From contig NZ_CAMLDD010000004.1 in NCBI RefSeq assembly GCF_946478785.1, forward strand, positions 186,001-250,000: DNA of 64,000 nucleotides, in the 5' to 3' direction. A model generated the notes under the pieces. That model saw nothing but the letters and a program-made list of their open reading frames with translations, had not been told where the DNA came from and did no database searches. The stretch comes from an uncultured Flavobacterium sp. Lineage in GTDB: Bacteria; Bacteroidota; Bacteroidia; Flavobacteriales; Flavobacteriaceae. This document shows, one piece after another, positions 45,670 through 54,381 of the stretch. The stretch's first letter is position 1, and each line of letters opens with the position of its first letter. The translations under genes were made by a program, and so were the position numbers.

Positions 45670-45758
45670 GGTTTTACATTTAGTTAATAATAATATCAAA
45701 TCTGATTTTACATTTTCCCTAAAAAAAACATTTTATAGAAGTCAAAAGAGAAGTAGAG

Positions 45759-46133
45759 TTATATTATACTTTTTTGTATTAGATTTTTAAGTTCATTAAA
45801 AGTATTTGGTTTAACCAGATAATCTTTGGCTCCCAAAATTTTTGTCTGATTTTTTGATTGCAATGGCGCTGTCGATAATAAAATTACAGGAATGTTTTTT
45901 ATAACCTTTCTTTTTTTAATCTCTGATAACAGTTCAGGACCAGACATAAATGGCATATTGACATCCATGAAAATGAGATCGGGTTTAATTTCTTTATTGA
46001 TTAATTTGCATAATGCATCAAGAGGATTGTTCACAGCAGTGTAAGTAGCATCTGAAACTGTTTTTAGTGCTTGTTCAAAAAATTCGCAGTCATCACAATC
46101 ATCATCAATTTGGAGAATATTTTTATACTTCAT
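45759..46133 (-). CDS. Single-domain response regulator (paralogue of 27.6-kb gene)
   Basis: A 124-residue minimal receiver opening MKYKNILQIDDDCDDCEFF, with phospho-acceptor aspartate in LIFMDVNMPFMSG, switch residues in VILLSTAP and lysine in YLVKPNT. It is a full-length paralogue of the regulator at 27614-27988, with the same length and N-terminus. There is no output domain. It has no kinase neighbour within 2 kb, so its partner is probably one of the kinases elsewhere in the window or genome. Confidence 0.9.
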   Translation of the reverse strand: MKYKNILQIDDDCDDCEFFEQALKTVSDATYTAVNNPLDALCKLINKEIKPDLIFMDVNMPFMSGPELLSEIKKRKVIKNIPVILLSTAPLQSKNQTKILGAKDYLVKPNTFNELKNLIQKSII

Positions 46134-46434
46134 AAATAAGATATTTAAAGGATTAGTAATTTTATTTTTGAGGGTTAAAAAAACTTTTATTTATAAAAAT
46201 ATTTTTTTCAAGATGCAATATAGCGATAAAATATGCATTTTGTCGTGTTTAGTTTTTAACAAAAACAGCAATTGTAATTTTTTTCTTTCTATTCCTTGTT
46301 TTGTATATGTCAAAAATAATTTGATTGGCAAGGAGGCTTTTATATAATTATTTGAAATGTTTACATAATTCCCATGTTTGTAAAAAAGTTTGGGATTTGA
46401 ATTGTAAAAGAAAAAGAGATAATAAATTTCAATT
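46134..46434. other. 301-bp intergenic region with two core elements
   Basis: Between the receiver gene (start 46133) and the stop of the DUF72 gene. On the minus strand it contains AATTATATAA (46341-46350) and AATTATGTAA (46361-46370), both variants of the core seen elsewhere in this island, but more than 200 bp from the start codon. A plus-strand open frame that begins here mostly overlaps the DUF72 gene antisense and is not supported. Confidence 0.45.
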
Positions 46435-47166
46435 TTATTTTCCCTCTGTCAATTCACGAAGTTTTAAAGCATTGAAAGCAGCATATCCGTTTTCGTCATT
46501 ATCAAAATATACGAAGACATCTTTAGTTTTTGACCATTTCAGGCATTCATCAGCCCAGCTTTGTAAGGTTTCGTCTGAGTAACTTCCCTGATATTTGTTA
46601 CCGGGACCATGCAATCTGAGATATATAAAATCGGCGGTAATTTGAATAGGCGAAATATGTCCTGCTAATTCATAAATGCAAAAGGCACAATTGTATTTTT
46701 TGAGCAAGTCATAAACTTCCGGTTTGTACCAGTCTGTATTTCTAAATTCGAAAACACAGCGGATTTTTTTTGGTAACTTTTGCAAAAAAGCTTCCAGCAA
46801 CGGTATATTTGCTTTCATAAAAGGGGGAAGCTGGAAGAGAACAGGACCTAATTTGCTGCCTAACAGTTTAACATAATCTAAAAAAGGGTAAAGGCTTTCA
46901 GCTGGATCGTGCAGTTTTTTAATATGAGTAATAAAACGATTGGCTTTAATTACATAGGTAAAATCATCAGGAACAACTTTTTTCCAGTTTAAAAAAGTTT
47001 CTTCTGAAGGAAGTCTGTAAAATGTATTATTGATTTCGACAGTATTAAAATGCTGAAGATAATAGGGGAAATGATTTTTGACTTTTATTTCCTGCGGATA
47101 AAATGTGCCACGCCAGTGCTTGTAAGACCAGCCCGAAGTTCCAATATATATTTTGTGCTTTCGCAT
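46435..47166 (-). CDS. DUF72 (YecE-like) protein
   Basis: A 243-residue TIM-barrel protein of the YecE/DUF72 family: IYIGTSGWSYKHWRGTFYP at the N-terminus, EINNTFYRLPSEETF, FVIKAN-like FTYVIKANRFITH, LGPVLFQLPP, CVFEFRNTDWY, IYLRLHGPG-like FIYLRLHGPG and the C-terminal VYFDNDENGYAAFNA. The function is not established. It follows the MscS gene by 16 bp, so they are co-transcribed. Confidence 0.93.
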   Translation of the reverse strand: MRKHKIYIGTSGWSYKHWRGTFYPQEIKVKNHFPYYLQHFNTVEINNTFYRLPSEETFLNWKKVVPDDFTYVIKANRFITHIKKLHDPAESLYPFLDYVKLLGSKLGPVLFQLPPFMKANIPLLEAFLQKLPKKIRCVFEFRNTDWYKPEVYDLLKKYNCAFCIYELAGHISPIQITADFIYLRLHGPGNKYQGSYSDETLQSWADECLKWSKTKDVFVYFDNDENGYAAFNALKLRELTEGK

Positions 47167-47182
47167 GGCTTATGAATTATTA

Positions 47183-47986
47183 TCATTTGATATTGAATCC
47201 GTTTTCCCGAAGAGCTTCGGTAACCTTAATAATCATTTCCGACAGATGCTCGCTTATAGATAAATCGGTTTTTACCCAATATCTAACATTAATCTGAATG
47301 GTATTTCCTGTAACACCGGAAACTACTGCCGAATTAAAATAGTCCTTATCTACAATTTCACTGTCTTTTTTTAATACTTCGGTAATTAAGTTCAGTGCTT
47401 TTCTGTAATCTGAACCATATTCAAGTCCAATTGTAAAATCCTGAAGTAAGTAACCATCGCTGTTAAAATTAATAAGTGTGTTTTTTATTAAAAGGGCATT
47501 GGGTATATAAATGTTTTTACTGGCACTTTTTATTTGAGTATCGCGTAAATTAAGCGCTACGACTTTGCCTTTTACACCGTTGGTCTCGATAATATCACCT
47601 ACTGAAAATGGTCTTTTAAACGCAAGAAGAATACCCGCTAAAAAATTCTCACCAATATCCCTCAATGCAAATCCAATTATAAATGCTGAAATACCTGCAC
47701 CTGCAAGAATACTTTGTGCCACACCGGTAAGCCCTATGACACGAAACATAAACAAAAAGCCAATTATGATAAATACAACCTTAAGAAGATTGGCTATAAA
47801 AGCAGCCAGTAAAGGATCCTGCATTTTATTTTTCAGTCTCATGCCTGCAAAAATTTTGACACGAGATGCGATAAACCATGAAATTAAAACCACAATTATA
47901 GAAAGTAATAATTTTGGAGTAAGATCTACAAGGCTTTGATAGTACCCTTCAAGATGGTTTATAATGTCCTGAATAAATTCATCCAT
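47183..47986 (-). CDS. Small-conductance mechanosensitive channel (MscS family)
   Basis: A 267-residue inner-membrane channel that releases osmolytes when the membrane is stretched. Three helices lie in the first 120 residues; the pore helix region has AQSILAGAGISAFIIGFALRD and is followed by the beta domain (FLAGILLAFKRPFSVGDIIE, VVALNLRDTQIK, IPNALLIKNTLINF) and a C-terminal alpha/beta part. The length equals E. coli MscS. It is first in a two-gene operon with DUF72. An AATTATATAA element lies about 112 bp upstream. Confidence 0.94.
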   Translation of the reverse strand: MDEFIQDIINHLEGYYQSLVDLTPKLLLSIIVVLISWFIASRVKIFAGMRLKNKMQDPLLAAFIANLLKVVFIIIGFLFMFRVIGLTGVAQSILAGAGISAFIIGFALRDIGENFLAGILLAFKRPFSVGDIIETNGVKGKVVALNLRDTQIKSASKNIYIPNALLIKNTLINFNSDGYLLQDFTIGLEYGSDYRKALNLITEVLKKDSEIVDKDYFNSAVVSGVTGNTIQINVRYWVKTDLSISEHLSEMIIKVTEALRENGFNIK

Positions 47987-48097
47987 AAAATTTAATTTGG
48001 GTGATGCAAAATTTAGAAACCATATTCTAATTAGTTAATATAATTCCGAATTTAATAAATATCAAATGGTAAAATTTATAGAATAAAGCAATTTTAT

Positions 48098-48107
48098 TTA
48101 TATAATT
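48098..48107 (-). promoter_or_regulatory. AATTATATAA element before the MscS gene
   Basis: On the minus strand, 112 bp before the MscS start and just beyond the stop of the preceding gene. Weak on its own; listed because it matches the recurrent core. Confidence 0.3.
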
Positions 48108-48113
48108 TATATT

Positions 48114-48617
48114 CTAATGTAATTGAAAAGTATTTGCTGTTTCTGCTAAGATTTGCCACATTTCGACTTTCTGGGCAAACGATGTTCCAGCATTTAAACC
48201 ACTGGTTGATGGTAGAATGTTATAGGTTATATCATCTTTGGGTTTAAGATGTTTATGATAAAATTTAGCAGCTGATTTGCTTTCAAAAAAAACATATTGA
48301 ATGTTTGGGTATCGAATATGGAAATCTGCAAAATTATTTATTGTTTCATTGGTTATTTTAGAATCGCTGCTTCCTTCTCTGGTACAGGATGCGAGGACAT
48401 TCCATAAAGCAATTTTGTGTTTTTTGAGCAATGCTTTGCGATCCTCGTATATCGTGCTATAATTTTCATTAAAAATGGTAAAAATTATTTTCCAGAAACG
48501 ATTTCCCTTATTTCCATAATATTGCTGCTTGGCAATAGATTGATCACCTGGCATTGTCCCCAGTATTAATATTCTGCTGGAATTATCTACAAACGGATGT
48601 AAAGCTTTTTTAATCAT
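48114..48617 (-). CDS. DNA-deoxyinosine glycosylase (UDG superfamily)
   Basis: A 167-residue base-excision-repair enzyme of the uracil-DNA-glycosylase superfamily, family 6-like. It shows HPFVDNSSRILILGTMPGD (water-activating motif region), YYGNKGNRFWKIIF, ALWNVLASCTREGSSDSKI and the C-terminal LPSTSGLNAG, which carries the DNA-intercalating loop. I prefer ATG 48617 (MIKKALHPF) to 48674, because the family normally starts just before HPF. It removes deaminated bases such as hypoxanthine from DNA. It is monocistronic. Confidence 0.88.
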   Translation of the reverse strand: MIKKALHPFVDNSSRILILGTMPGDQSIAKQQYYGNKGNRFWKIIFTIFNENYSTIYEDRKALLKKHKIALWNVLASCTREGSSDSKITNETINNFADFHIRYPNIQYVFFESKSAAKFYHKHLKPKDDITYNILPSTSGLNAGTSFAQKVEMWQILAETANTFQLH

Positions 48618-48705
48618 AGAAATTAAATCAAATGAGTTGTCTCCAGCTAATCTAAATGTGTTTTTTATAATCAATCTTCAACCAAGGGAACTGCATTAAT
48701 AATAC

Positions 48706-48737
48706 AAAAACATCTGCACTAAAGCACAGATGTTTTT
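48706..48737 (-). terminator. Terminator after the katE-DUF892 operon
   Basis: AAAAACATCTG (48706-48716) pairs with CAGATGTTTTT (48727-48737). It lies about 40 bp after the stop of the minus-strand DUF892 gene, with an A-run giving a U-run on that strand. Confidence 0.8.
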
Positions 48738-48775
48738 AAATAAAATGAAAAAAAGTAAGCAGAGTATAATTAAAT

Positions 48776-49345
48776 TTATTCAGCTGCTATTACATTAACA
48801 GCATTTAACGCGACGTCATTTAGCAAACAATCGGCTTCTTTTTCTTCAGCTAAGGTTTGTGTCAATAATCTGGCAGCGTCATTTTCTCCAAGTGTTTTTG
48901 CAAAGGCACATAATGTACCGTATGATGCAATTTCATAATGTTCGATTTTTTGCGATGCAGCAATGATACCTGCATCCCTTACAGCGCCCGGCAATGTTTC
49001 TTCAAGAATACTATCACCTTCGTTAAGCAGTCCGGCCATAGCTTCGCATTTTTTTCCTTCTGCTTTTTCTCCAAGAAGTTCAAATATGTTTTCAAGACGC
49101 GTAACCTGATTTTCAGTTATGGCAAGATGTTCTAAAATAGTACTCGAAAGAGCCGCTGATGTTGCGTTAGAAGCCATTTTTGGCAAAGCGCTTACAAGGG
49201 CATTTTCTGCCCAGTATATATCTTTAAGACTGTCAATAAAAAAGTCTCTTAATTCTGAGGCGGCATCTGCTGAAGGCGATACAATATGTTTAGTGTCTTT
49301 TGTAGTGGAAGTTTTTGCTGGGGTTGGTTTTTCTGAATTTTTCAT
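48776..49345 (-). CDS. DUF892 (YciE/YciF) ferritin-like protein, catalase-linked
   Basis: A 189-residue paralogue of the protein at 33626-34240. It shares a Lys/Thr/Ser-rich N-terminal tail, LRDFFIDSLKDIYWAENAL, EAMAGLLNEGDSILEE, AGIIAASQKIEHYEIASYG and LAEEKEADCLL, the likely metal-binding bundle. It lacks the acidic C-terminus of the other copy. It starts 18 bp after the catalase stop, so it is co-expressed with catalase; a di-iron or peroxide-related role is an inference supported by that linkage. Confidence 0.92.
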   Translation of the reverse strand: MKNSEKPTPAKTSTTKDTKHIVSPSADAASELRDFFIDSLKDIYWAENALVSALPKMASNATSAALSSTILEHLAITENQVTRLENIFELLGEKAEGKKCEAMAGLLNEGDSILEETLPGAVRDAGIIAASQKIEHYEIASYGTLCAFAKTLGENDAARLLTQTLAEEKEADCLLNDVALNAVNVIAAE

Positions 49346-49363
49346 TGTTGTATTTTTTGAATG

Positions 49364-51508
49364 TTAATTGTATAAATTTTCTTCACGTTCCCAAACACGG
49401 TGGCTTGCCATAGCATTTATAAAATCAAGTGCAAATGTTTCTGTTCCCGGATCCATGGCCAGTATAATACCAGAATCATCATTATTAATTTTTGAAGCAA
49501 AAGGTACCGCACTTAGCAAACCTGTGGCTTCACCATCGGCACCAATAACTTTACAGTGCTTATAAGCATCATTCAGGAATTCCAATACGGCATCATCTTC
49601 TGCTAATGCATTGAGTGACATGCCATGCGGAATGTAAACAGCATCAAACAATACTGAGGATGCGGTTAAAAGGCTAAATTCGGCTGCTATGGCGCCATCT
49701 GAGTCAGTAAGTACTGATCCAAGATGTGGTGCAACGACAAAACCTTTAGCATCTTCTTTAATAAGAGCATTTTTCATGTTCATTACACTTGCCTCAGAGA
49801 CACCATCTGTACAAATAATAGCTACTTTTCTGGAAGCGATTGTAGGTGAATTGGTTGGATTGATAATCATCGAAAGCGCATCAGACGATTCTACTGATGA
49901 TTCTTCATCTCTTGGCTCATGTTTCAATGTCTCTTCATTTTCAGGAGATACACCCTTATTTATTGGGGTTTCCAAAACAGGAGGTACTTTAGCACCAAGT
50001 CCTATTGCTACTTTTTCGGCAAGTTCTCTGTCTACCTGAGACAAAAGTCCCAACATTCGCACCCTGATTGCAGTTGTTTCAACTTTACCTAATTCAAAAC
50101 GCAATGCTTTTACGATATGGCTTTTTTCAGTAGAAGTCTGGCTGTTAAAAAATAATCTTGCCTGACTAAAGTGATCTGCAAAACTTTCACTTCTTTCCCT
50201 TATTTTATGGGCGTCAACACGTTCGTTGAAACTTGCAAAACCACCTTCGCTTATTTTAGCCTGAAATGGGCATCCTCCGCCAAGCGAATTAGGATGGTAA
50301 CTTACGCGTCCTTTATTAATTTCCTGACGCATATGTCCGTCACGCTGATTGTTATGAACCGGAGCAATACTTCTGTTAATTGGGATTTCATGAAAATTAG
50401 GACTTCCTAATCTCGAAAGCTGGGTATCTGTATAAGAAAATAGTCTTCCTTGCAAAAGCGGATCATTGGTAAAATCAATTCCGGGTACAACATGTCCGGG
50501 ATGAAAAGCGATTTGTTCTGTTTCAGCAAAGAAATTATCCGGATTTTTGTCCAATACCATTCTTCCTACTATGGTTACCGGCACAAGTTCTTCAGGAACA
50601 ATTTTGGTTGGATCCAGTAAATCGAACTCGTATTTGTGTTCATCTTCTTCGGGAATTATCTGCACACCTAATTCCCATTCAGGGAAATTACCCATTTCAA
50701 TTGCTTCCCATAAATCTTGTCTGTGAAAGTCAGGATTTTTTCCTGATATTTTTTGAGCTTCATCCCAAACTACAGCGTGAGTACCTAGTTTAGGTTTCCA
50801 ATGGAATTTTACAAAAGTAGATTGTCCTTCATGGTTTACTAGTCTGAAAGTATGTACTCCAAATCCTTCCATCATTCGATAGCTTCTTGGGATTGCACGA
50901 TCAGACATCAGCCACATAATCATGTGCATAGATTCTGGCATTAAGGAAATAAAATCCCAAAAAGTATCATGTGCAGAGGCAGCCTGAGGAATTTCATTGT
51001 GAGGTTCCGGTTTTACAGCATGTACAAGATCCGGAAATTTAGAAGCATCCTGAATAAAAAATACAGGCATATTATTGGCAACAAGGTCATAAATACCTTC
51101 CTGTGTATAAAATTTAACAGCAAAACCTCTTACGTCTCTGGCAAGATCTGTAGAGCCCCTGAAGCCTGCAACGGTAGAAAATCTTGCAAATACCGGAGTT
51201 TTTAGTCCGGCTTGACTTAAGAATCCTGCTTTCGTTAACTCTGGTATTGGATTTGTTACTTCAAAAAAACCATGAGCCCCGGAACCACGTGCATGCACAA
51301 TTCTTTCCGGAATACGTTCATGGTCAAAATGAGTAATTTTTTCTCTTAAAATAAAGTCTTCGAGTAGGGAAGGCCCTCTATCCCCAGCTTTTAGCGAATT
51401 GTTATCATCGTTGATGCGAACACCCTGATCAGTAGTCAGGAACTTGTTAGTTCCGTCAGATTTGTTTGTAGACAAATCACGTTGTTTTTCGTCTTGAAAA
51501 TTTTTCAT
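49364..51508 (-). CDS. katE: Large-subunit catalase (HPII type)
   Basis: A 714-residue clade-2 catalase that splits hydrogen peroxide. The catalase core (about 30-530) has the active-site histidine in RIVHARGSGAHGFFEV, the asparagine in VANNMPVFFIQDA, and the haem-ligand tyrosine region RLFSYTDTQLSRLGSPNFHEIPINR split over positions about 355-380. The C-terminal domain (about 565-714) is flavodoxin/class-I-amidotransferase-like (KVAIICTDGVSEASV), as in HPII. Length and layout are complete. It is first in an operon with the DUF892 gene. An upstream CTATGTAAC near 51594-51602 resembles the core element. Confidence 0.97.
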   Translation of the reverse strand: MKNFQDEKQRDLSTNKSDGTNKFLTTDQGVRINDDNNSLKAGDRGPSLLEDFILREKITHFDHERIPERIVHARGSGAHGFFEVTNPIPELTKAGFLSQAGLKTPVFARFSTVAGFRGSTDLARDVRGFAVKFYTQEGIYDLVANNMPVFFIQDASKFPDLVHAVKPEPHNEIPQAASAHDTFWDFISLMPESMHMIMWLMSDRAIPRSYRMMEGFGVHTFRLVNHEGQSTFVKFHWKPKLGTHAVVWDEAQKISGKNPDFHRQDLWEAIEMGNFPEWELGVQIIPEEDEHKYEFDLLDPTKIVPEELVPVTIVGRMVLDKNPDNFFAETEQIAFHPGHVVPGIDFTNDPLLQGRLFSYTDTQLSRLGSPNFHEIPINRSIAPVHNNQRDGHMRQEINKGRVSYHPNSLGGGCPFQAKISEGGFASFNERVDAHKIRERSESFADHFSQARLFFNSQTSTEKSHIVKALRFELGKVETTAIRVRMLGLLSQVDRELAEKVAIGLGAKVPPVLETPINKGVSPENEETLKHEPRDEESSVESSDALSMIINPTNSPTIASRKVAIICTDGVSEASVMNMKNALIKEDAKGFVVAPHLGSVLTDSDGAIAAEFSLLTASSVLFDAVYIPHGMSLNALAEDDAVLEFLNDAYKHCKVIGADGEATGLLSAVPFASKINNDDSGIILAMDPGTETFALDFINAMASHRVWEREENLYN

Positions 51509-51711
51509 ATTGATAATGAATTTTACGTAATTAAAATTAAGGCTTGATGGAGTTTTTTTGTATTGTGCTTTTCTAAATTCAGATTTACAGATAGTTACAT
51601 AGGTTGTTTTCTCTGTTTTTCAAATTTACTTTATATAAAAACGGATATTTTATAGAATTGAATATCTATCTTCTACAATTACCATTTAACCAGTCGATTT
51701 AAAATCAAGGT

Positions 51712-52470
51712 CTAAATGCTTTGTAAATGTGGTCGTATTTGCATGGTTACGATATCACATCTTTTAGGTTGTGACAGACAAAAAAGTATGCTCATTGCAA
51801 TATCATATGCTTCAAGCATTTCCATTTTGTCTATTTTCTCCTGATGTTCTTCTTTGGTGCCGGACTGCATATCGCTTGTTACGGCACCCGGTTCAATTAG
51901 CGAAACCTTGATTCCCAGTGGATTTAATTCCTTGCGTAATGACGTACTAAACCCTCTGATTGCTGTTTTAGTAGCTACATAAATTGTACTGGTTGGTTCA
52001 CGACTTTCAGCACTCATAGACCCAATATTGATGATGTGTCCTGATTTTTGATTAGACATCCTGGACGCAGCTTCCTGTGCAAATGCAAGATAGCCTGTGA
52101 TATTTGTATCTATAATATATTTGTATTCGTCATAACTTTCCTTTGTAATTCCCGGTGCTGCCAACGCTGCGTTATTGATTAAAATGTCAATTCCGCCCAA
52201 TTCGTTATCGACTATTTCTAAGATTTTTTCAATATCTTCTTTTTTCGTTACATCGGCCGGAGTACCATAAATTTCGGCATCGGGGAACTGCTTTTTGATA
52301 TCATCAATGGCATTTTGGAAATCTTCGTGATCTCTTCCAAAAATAAGTACACGACCGCCAAGTGATACTAATAAGTCGGCAGTTGCCTTTCCTATTCCAG
52401 TTGTTCCGCCTGTTACAACAACTCGTTTACCGGTAATATTTTGCCCAAAGTAATCTGTTAATTTTCTCAT
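51712..52470 (-). CDS. Short-chain dehydrogenase/reductase
   Basis: A 252-residue classical SDR: cofactor loop VVTGGTTGIGKATADLL, NNAALAAPG, the catalytic serine in INIGSMSAE and the Y-x3-K pair in YVATKTAIRGFS. GRDHEDF after the second strand suggests NADP preference. The substrate is unknown. It lies within the stress island, and similar SDRs often accompany catalase and DUF892 genes. An AGTTATATAA word lies 31 bp upstream. Confidence 0.92.
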   Translation of the reverse strand: MRKLTDYFGQNITGKRVVVTGGTTGIGKATADLLVSLGGRVLIFGRDHEDFQNAIDDIKKQFPDAEIYGTPADVTKKEDIEKILEIVDNELGGIDILINNAALAAPGITKESYDEYKYIIDTNITGYLAFAQEAASRMSNQKSGHIINIGSMSAESREPTSTIYVATKTAIRGFSTSLRKELNPLGIKVSLIEPGAVTSDMQSGTKEEHQEKIDKMEMLEAYDIAMSILFCLSQPKRCDIVTMQIRPHLQSI

Positions 52471-52599
52471 AATGCATTTTTTAAAGTTGAAATTCTGAGT
52501 TTATATAACTAATTCATTATTTTTAATACCTCCCTGTACTATTGATGTTCAGGGTGTTGCTTTATTTATAATGATAAATTTTAATGGAGTAAAAAGATA

Positions 52600-53256
52600 T
52601 TATTCACCTGTCTCCATGTTAGGAGCATCAACAGGTTTTGATTGTGAGGAACCAATCTGTCGCAAATAAACAGAAAGGACTACGATAACAAAAACAGAAA
52701 GAAATTCACTTTGCCAATTCTGAAAAGATTCAAACCAAAACCTCGAATCACCAATATATTCAGAGACAGATTGCAAAGGAATTCCTTTTAATGCCGATTG
52801 TTCATTTTCATCTTTAAGGCTTCCATAAAAGTGAACAATAAACGAGGCTATAAATAACAAGAACAGAGCGATCGTCAGCGAATGTTTATAAATTCCCAGA
52901 ACCCATCCACCTTTTTTCACAGGCCATGGGGCATCTTTTCGATTCGGAGAGGGCTCTCTGTCTACTTCTTCATCCTTATCAAGATCTTTGGATTCAGATG
53001 AACCTTTTTGCATTAAAAAAATAGTGAATACAACAAGTAATGCCATTTGGAGGAATTCGCTTTCCCAATTCTCAAATGTCGATTGAAGAAAATGGCCCGA
53101 AACAAGATAGGCTGAAAGATTAATAGCTGCACTGCCTTCTTGTATCAATTCTTTATTATGTTCTTCAAAACCAAAAAATATCTGACCAAGCAATGTCAAA
53201 ATAAACAAAGCTAAAAAGCAGATTGATAATCCGTTATTACGTAAAAAAGTTTTCAT
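52600..53256 (-). CDS. DUF6766-like duplicated membrane protein
   Basis: A 218-residue inner-membrane protein with an internal duplication. Each half has a helix, a loop, the words FENWESEFLQMALLVV (first) or FQNWQSEFLSVFVIVV (second), and a cytosolic QKGSSESK or RQIGSSQSK end. Four main hydrophobic segments are visible. I recall the family as DUF6766; no function is known. An AATTATGTAA element lies 46 bp before the start. It is monocistronic. Confidence 0.75.
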   Translation of the reverse strand: MKTFLRNNGLSICFLALFILTLLGQIFFGFEEHNKELIQEGSAAINLSAYLVSGHFLQSTFENWESEFLQMALLVVFTIFLMQKGSSESKDLDKDEEVDREPSPNRKDAPWPVKKGGWVLGIYKHSLTIALFLLFIASFIVHFYGSLKDENEQSALKGIPLQSVSEYIGDSRFWFESFQNWQSEFLSVFVIVVLSVYLRQIGSSQSKPVDAPNMETGE

Positions 53257-53301
53257 GCTGTAATCGTTTTTACAAATTGACGAACAAAAACCGACTTTTA
53301 C

Positions 53302-53312
53302 TTACATAATTT
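53302..53312 (-). promoter_or_regulatory. AATTATGTAA element before the DUF6766-like gene
   Basis: On the minus strand AAATTATGTAA lies 46 bp before the start codon, closer than in the other cases. A second T/A-rich word (ATAATTTTGTAAGG) lies about 20 bp further upstream. Confidence 0.4.
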
Positions 53313-53503
53313 TTTTTCTGCCTTACAAAATTATAAACCTGATGATGGTAATACTTTTAAAATATAAAACAGTTTTTATTTCATGGGGCTCTCTCAACAC
53401 GAGCAAAAGCGAACTGGCGAAGAAAAGGAGAGGGAGTTAAAAAATGGAAATAATTTATATTTCTAAAAGGCATTAACTTTAATTATATTCAAATAAAGGC
53501 ATA

Positions 53504-53532
53504 AAAAAACCACCTGAATTAGGTGGTTTTTT
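53504..53532 (-). terminator. Terminator after the 67-residue gene
   Basis: AAAAAACCACCT (53504-53515) pairs with AGGTGGTTTTTT (53521-53532) around a 5-base loop, 17 bp after the minus-strand stop at 53549. Confidence 0.88.
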
Positions 53533-53548
53533 TGAATTAAAATATCAA

Positions 53549-53752
53549 TTATAATGCGCTGTTTTGCATTTTATTTATTTTGTCTATTTTTTCAGAAGAA
53601 TCAAATACTTTTTCAAAAATCCTGCTTTTTTCTTTGGCAAATTTTTCTACAGCTTCTAACTCCTGAACAGTCATTTTAGGACGACCGGCCCAAAAGTTAG
53701 TAGATTTCTCTATTTGTTTTTCTACTATATCTCTTAATTGTTTTGCTCCCAT
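53549..53752 (-). CDS. Small helical protein paired with a DUF6934-like gene
   Basis: A 67-residue, charged, probably all-helical protein (MGAKQLRDIVEKQIEKSTNFW, then MTVQELEAVEKFAKEKSRI). It lies 38 bp after the stop of the DUF6934-like gene, with a strong terminator right behind it, so the two form a compact bicistron. The size and position fit a small regulatory or antitoxin-like partner, but no known antitoxin fold is visible. No family is recognised. Confidence 0.65.
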   Translation of the reverse strand: MGAKQLRDIVEKQIEKSTNFWAGRPKMTVQELEAVEKFAKEKSRIFEKVFDSSEKIDKINKMQNSAL

Positions 53753-53790
53753 AACGCTACAAATATACTATTTTTTTATTATTTCAATAA

Positions 53791-54381
53791 TCAGAGGTCT
53801 TTTTTTAACTTAAATAAAACAAATTGATAATCAGATGTTTTGCACTGGTTATACTTTTCAATACTTTTTATTTCAATACTATTGCTAATCGATGTCAGGT
53901 CTTTTTCCCTAATTATTCTTTCGTGCTTTTTCCCTTTTCGGGTAATAGTCTGTTTTTTTTCAATAATTTTTATTTCCTCTTGTATTTTGCCTCCTGAAAT
54001 GTCCAGATATTGTTCTAAAATAGTAATATTCGAAGAAATTTTTTGTTTGTACAAGCGGTGTTTATGTAATGTATTTCCAAAAAATAGAATAATAGGATCA
54101 GGGTTGGAAACAAAAAAATGAAGAATGCACATAAATACGGTAGCTAAAACTTCGTCATAATCGTTATTGTTAATTTCAGACAAATCATTAACGCTGATTA
54201 TGTTTTCATAATTTTCCAGATTTCCAAAACCAACACTATACCAATTCAGGTTTTTATTTACTGGCGAAATAGAAACAATTTTGGTTATTTCATGTAGTCC
54301 AACGCTAATGAACCTAAACTGGTAAACCTCATTAGTAATTCCTTCAAAATTATAACTGTACGCTTTATCTAAAAAATCCAA
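53791..54381 (-). CDS. DUF6934-like hypothetical protein
   Basis: A 196-residue cytosolic protein. The pattern YSYNFEG...YQFRFIS, WYSVGFGNLENYENIISVNDL, NNNDYDEVLATVFMCILHFF and FFGNTLHKHRLYKQKI resembles what I remember of DUF6934, where a conserved R or K follows a TxxR/H-type turn. The C-terminal third is lysine-rich. The family has no established function; it is often found with a small second gene, as here (67 residues, 38 bp downstream). The locus is AT-rich and looks separate from its neighbours. A toxin-antitoxin-like pair is possible but unproven; the family name is from memory. Confidence 0.65.
   Translation of the reverse strand: MDFLDKAYSYNFEGITNEVYQFRFISVGLHEITKIVSISPVNKNLNWYSVGFGNLENYENIISVNDLSEINNNDYDEVLATVFMCILHFFVSNPDPIILFFGNTLHKHRLYKQKISSNITILEQYLDISGGKIQEEIKIIEKKQTITRKGKKHERIIREKDLTSISNSIEIKSIEKYNQCKTSDYQFVLFKLKKDL

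Noticed and set aside
46325..46582. Plus-strand open frame near 46.4 kb
   Set aside because: Over half of it is antisense to the DUF72 gene, and the composition is atypical.
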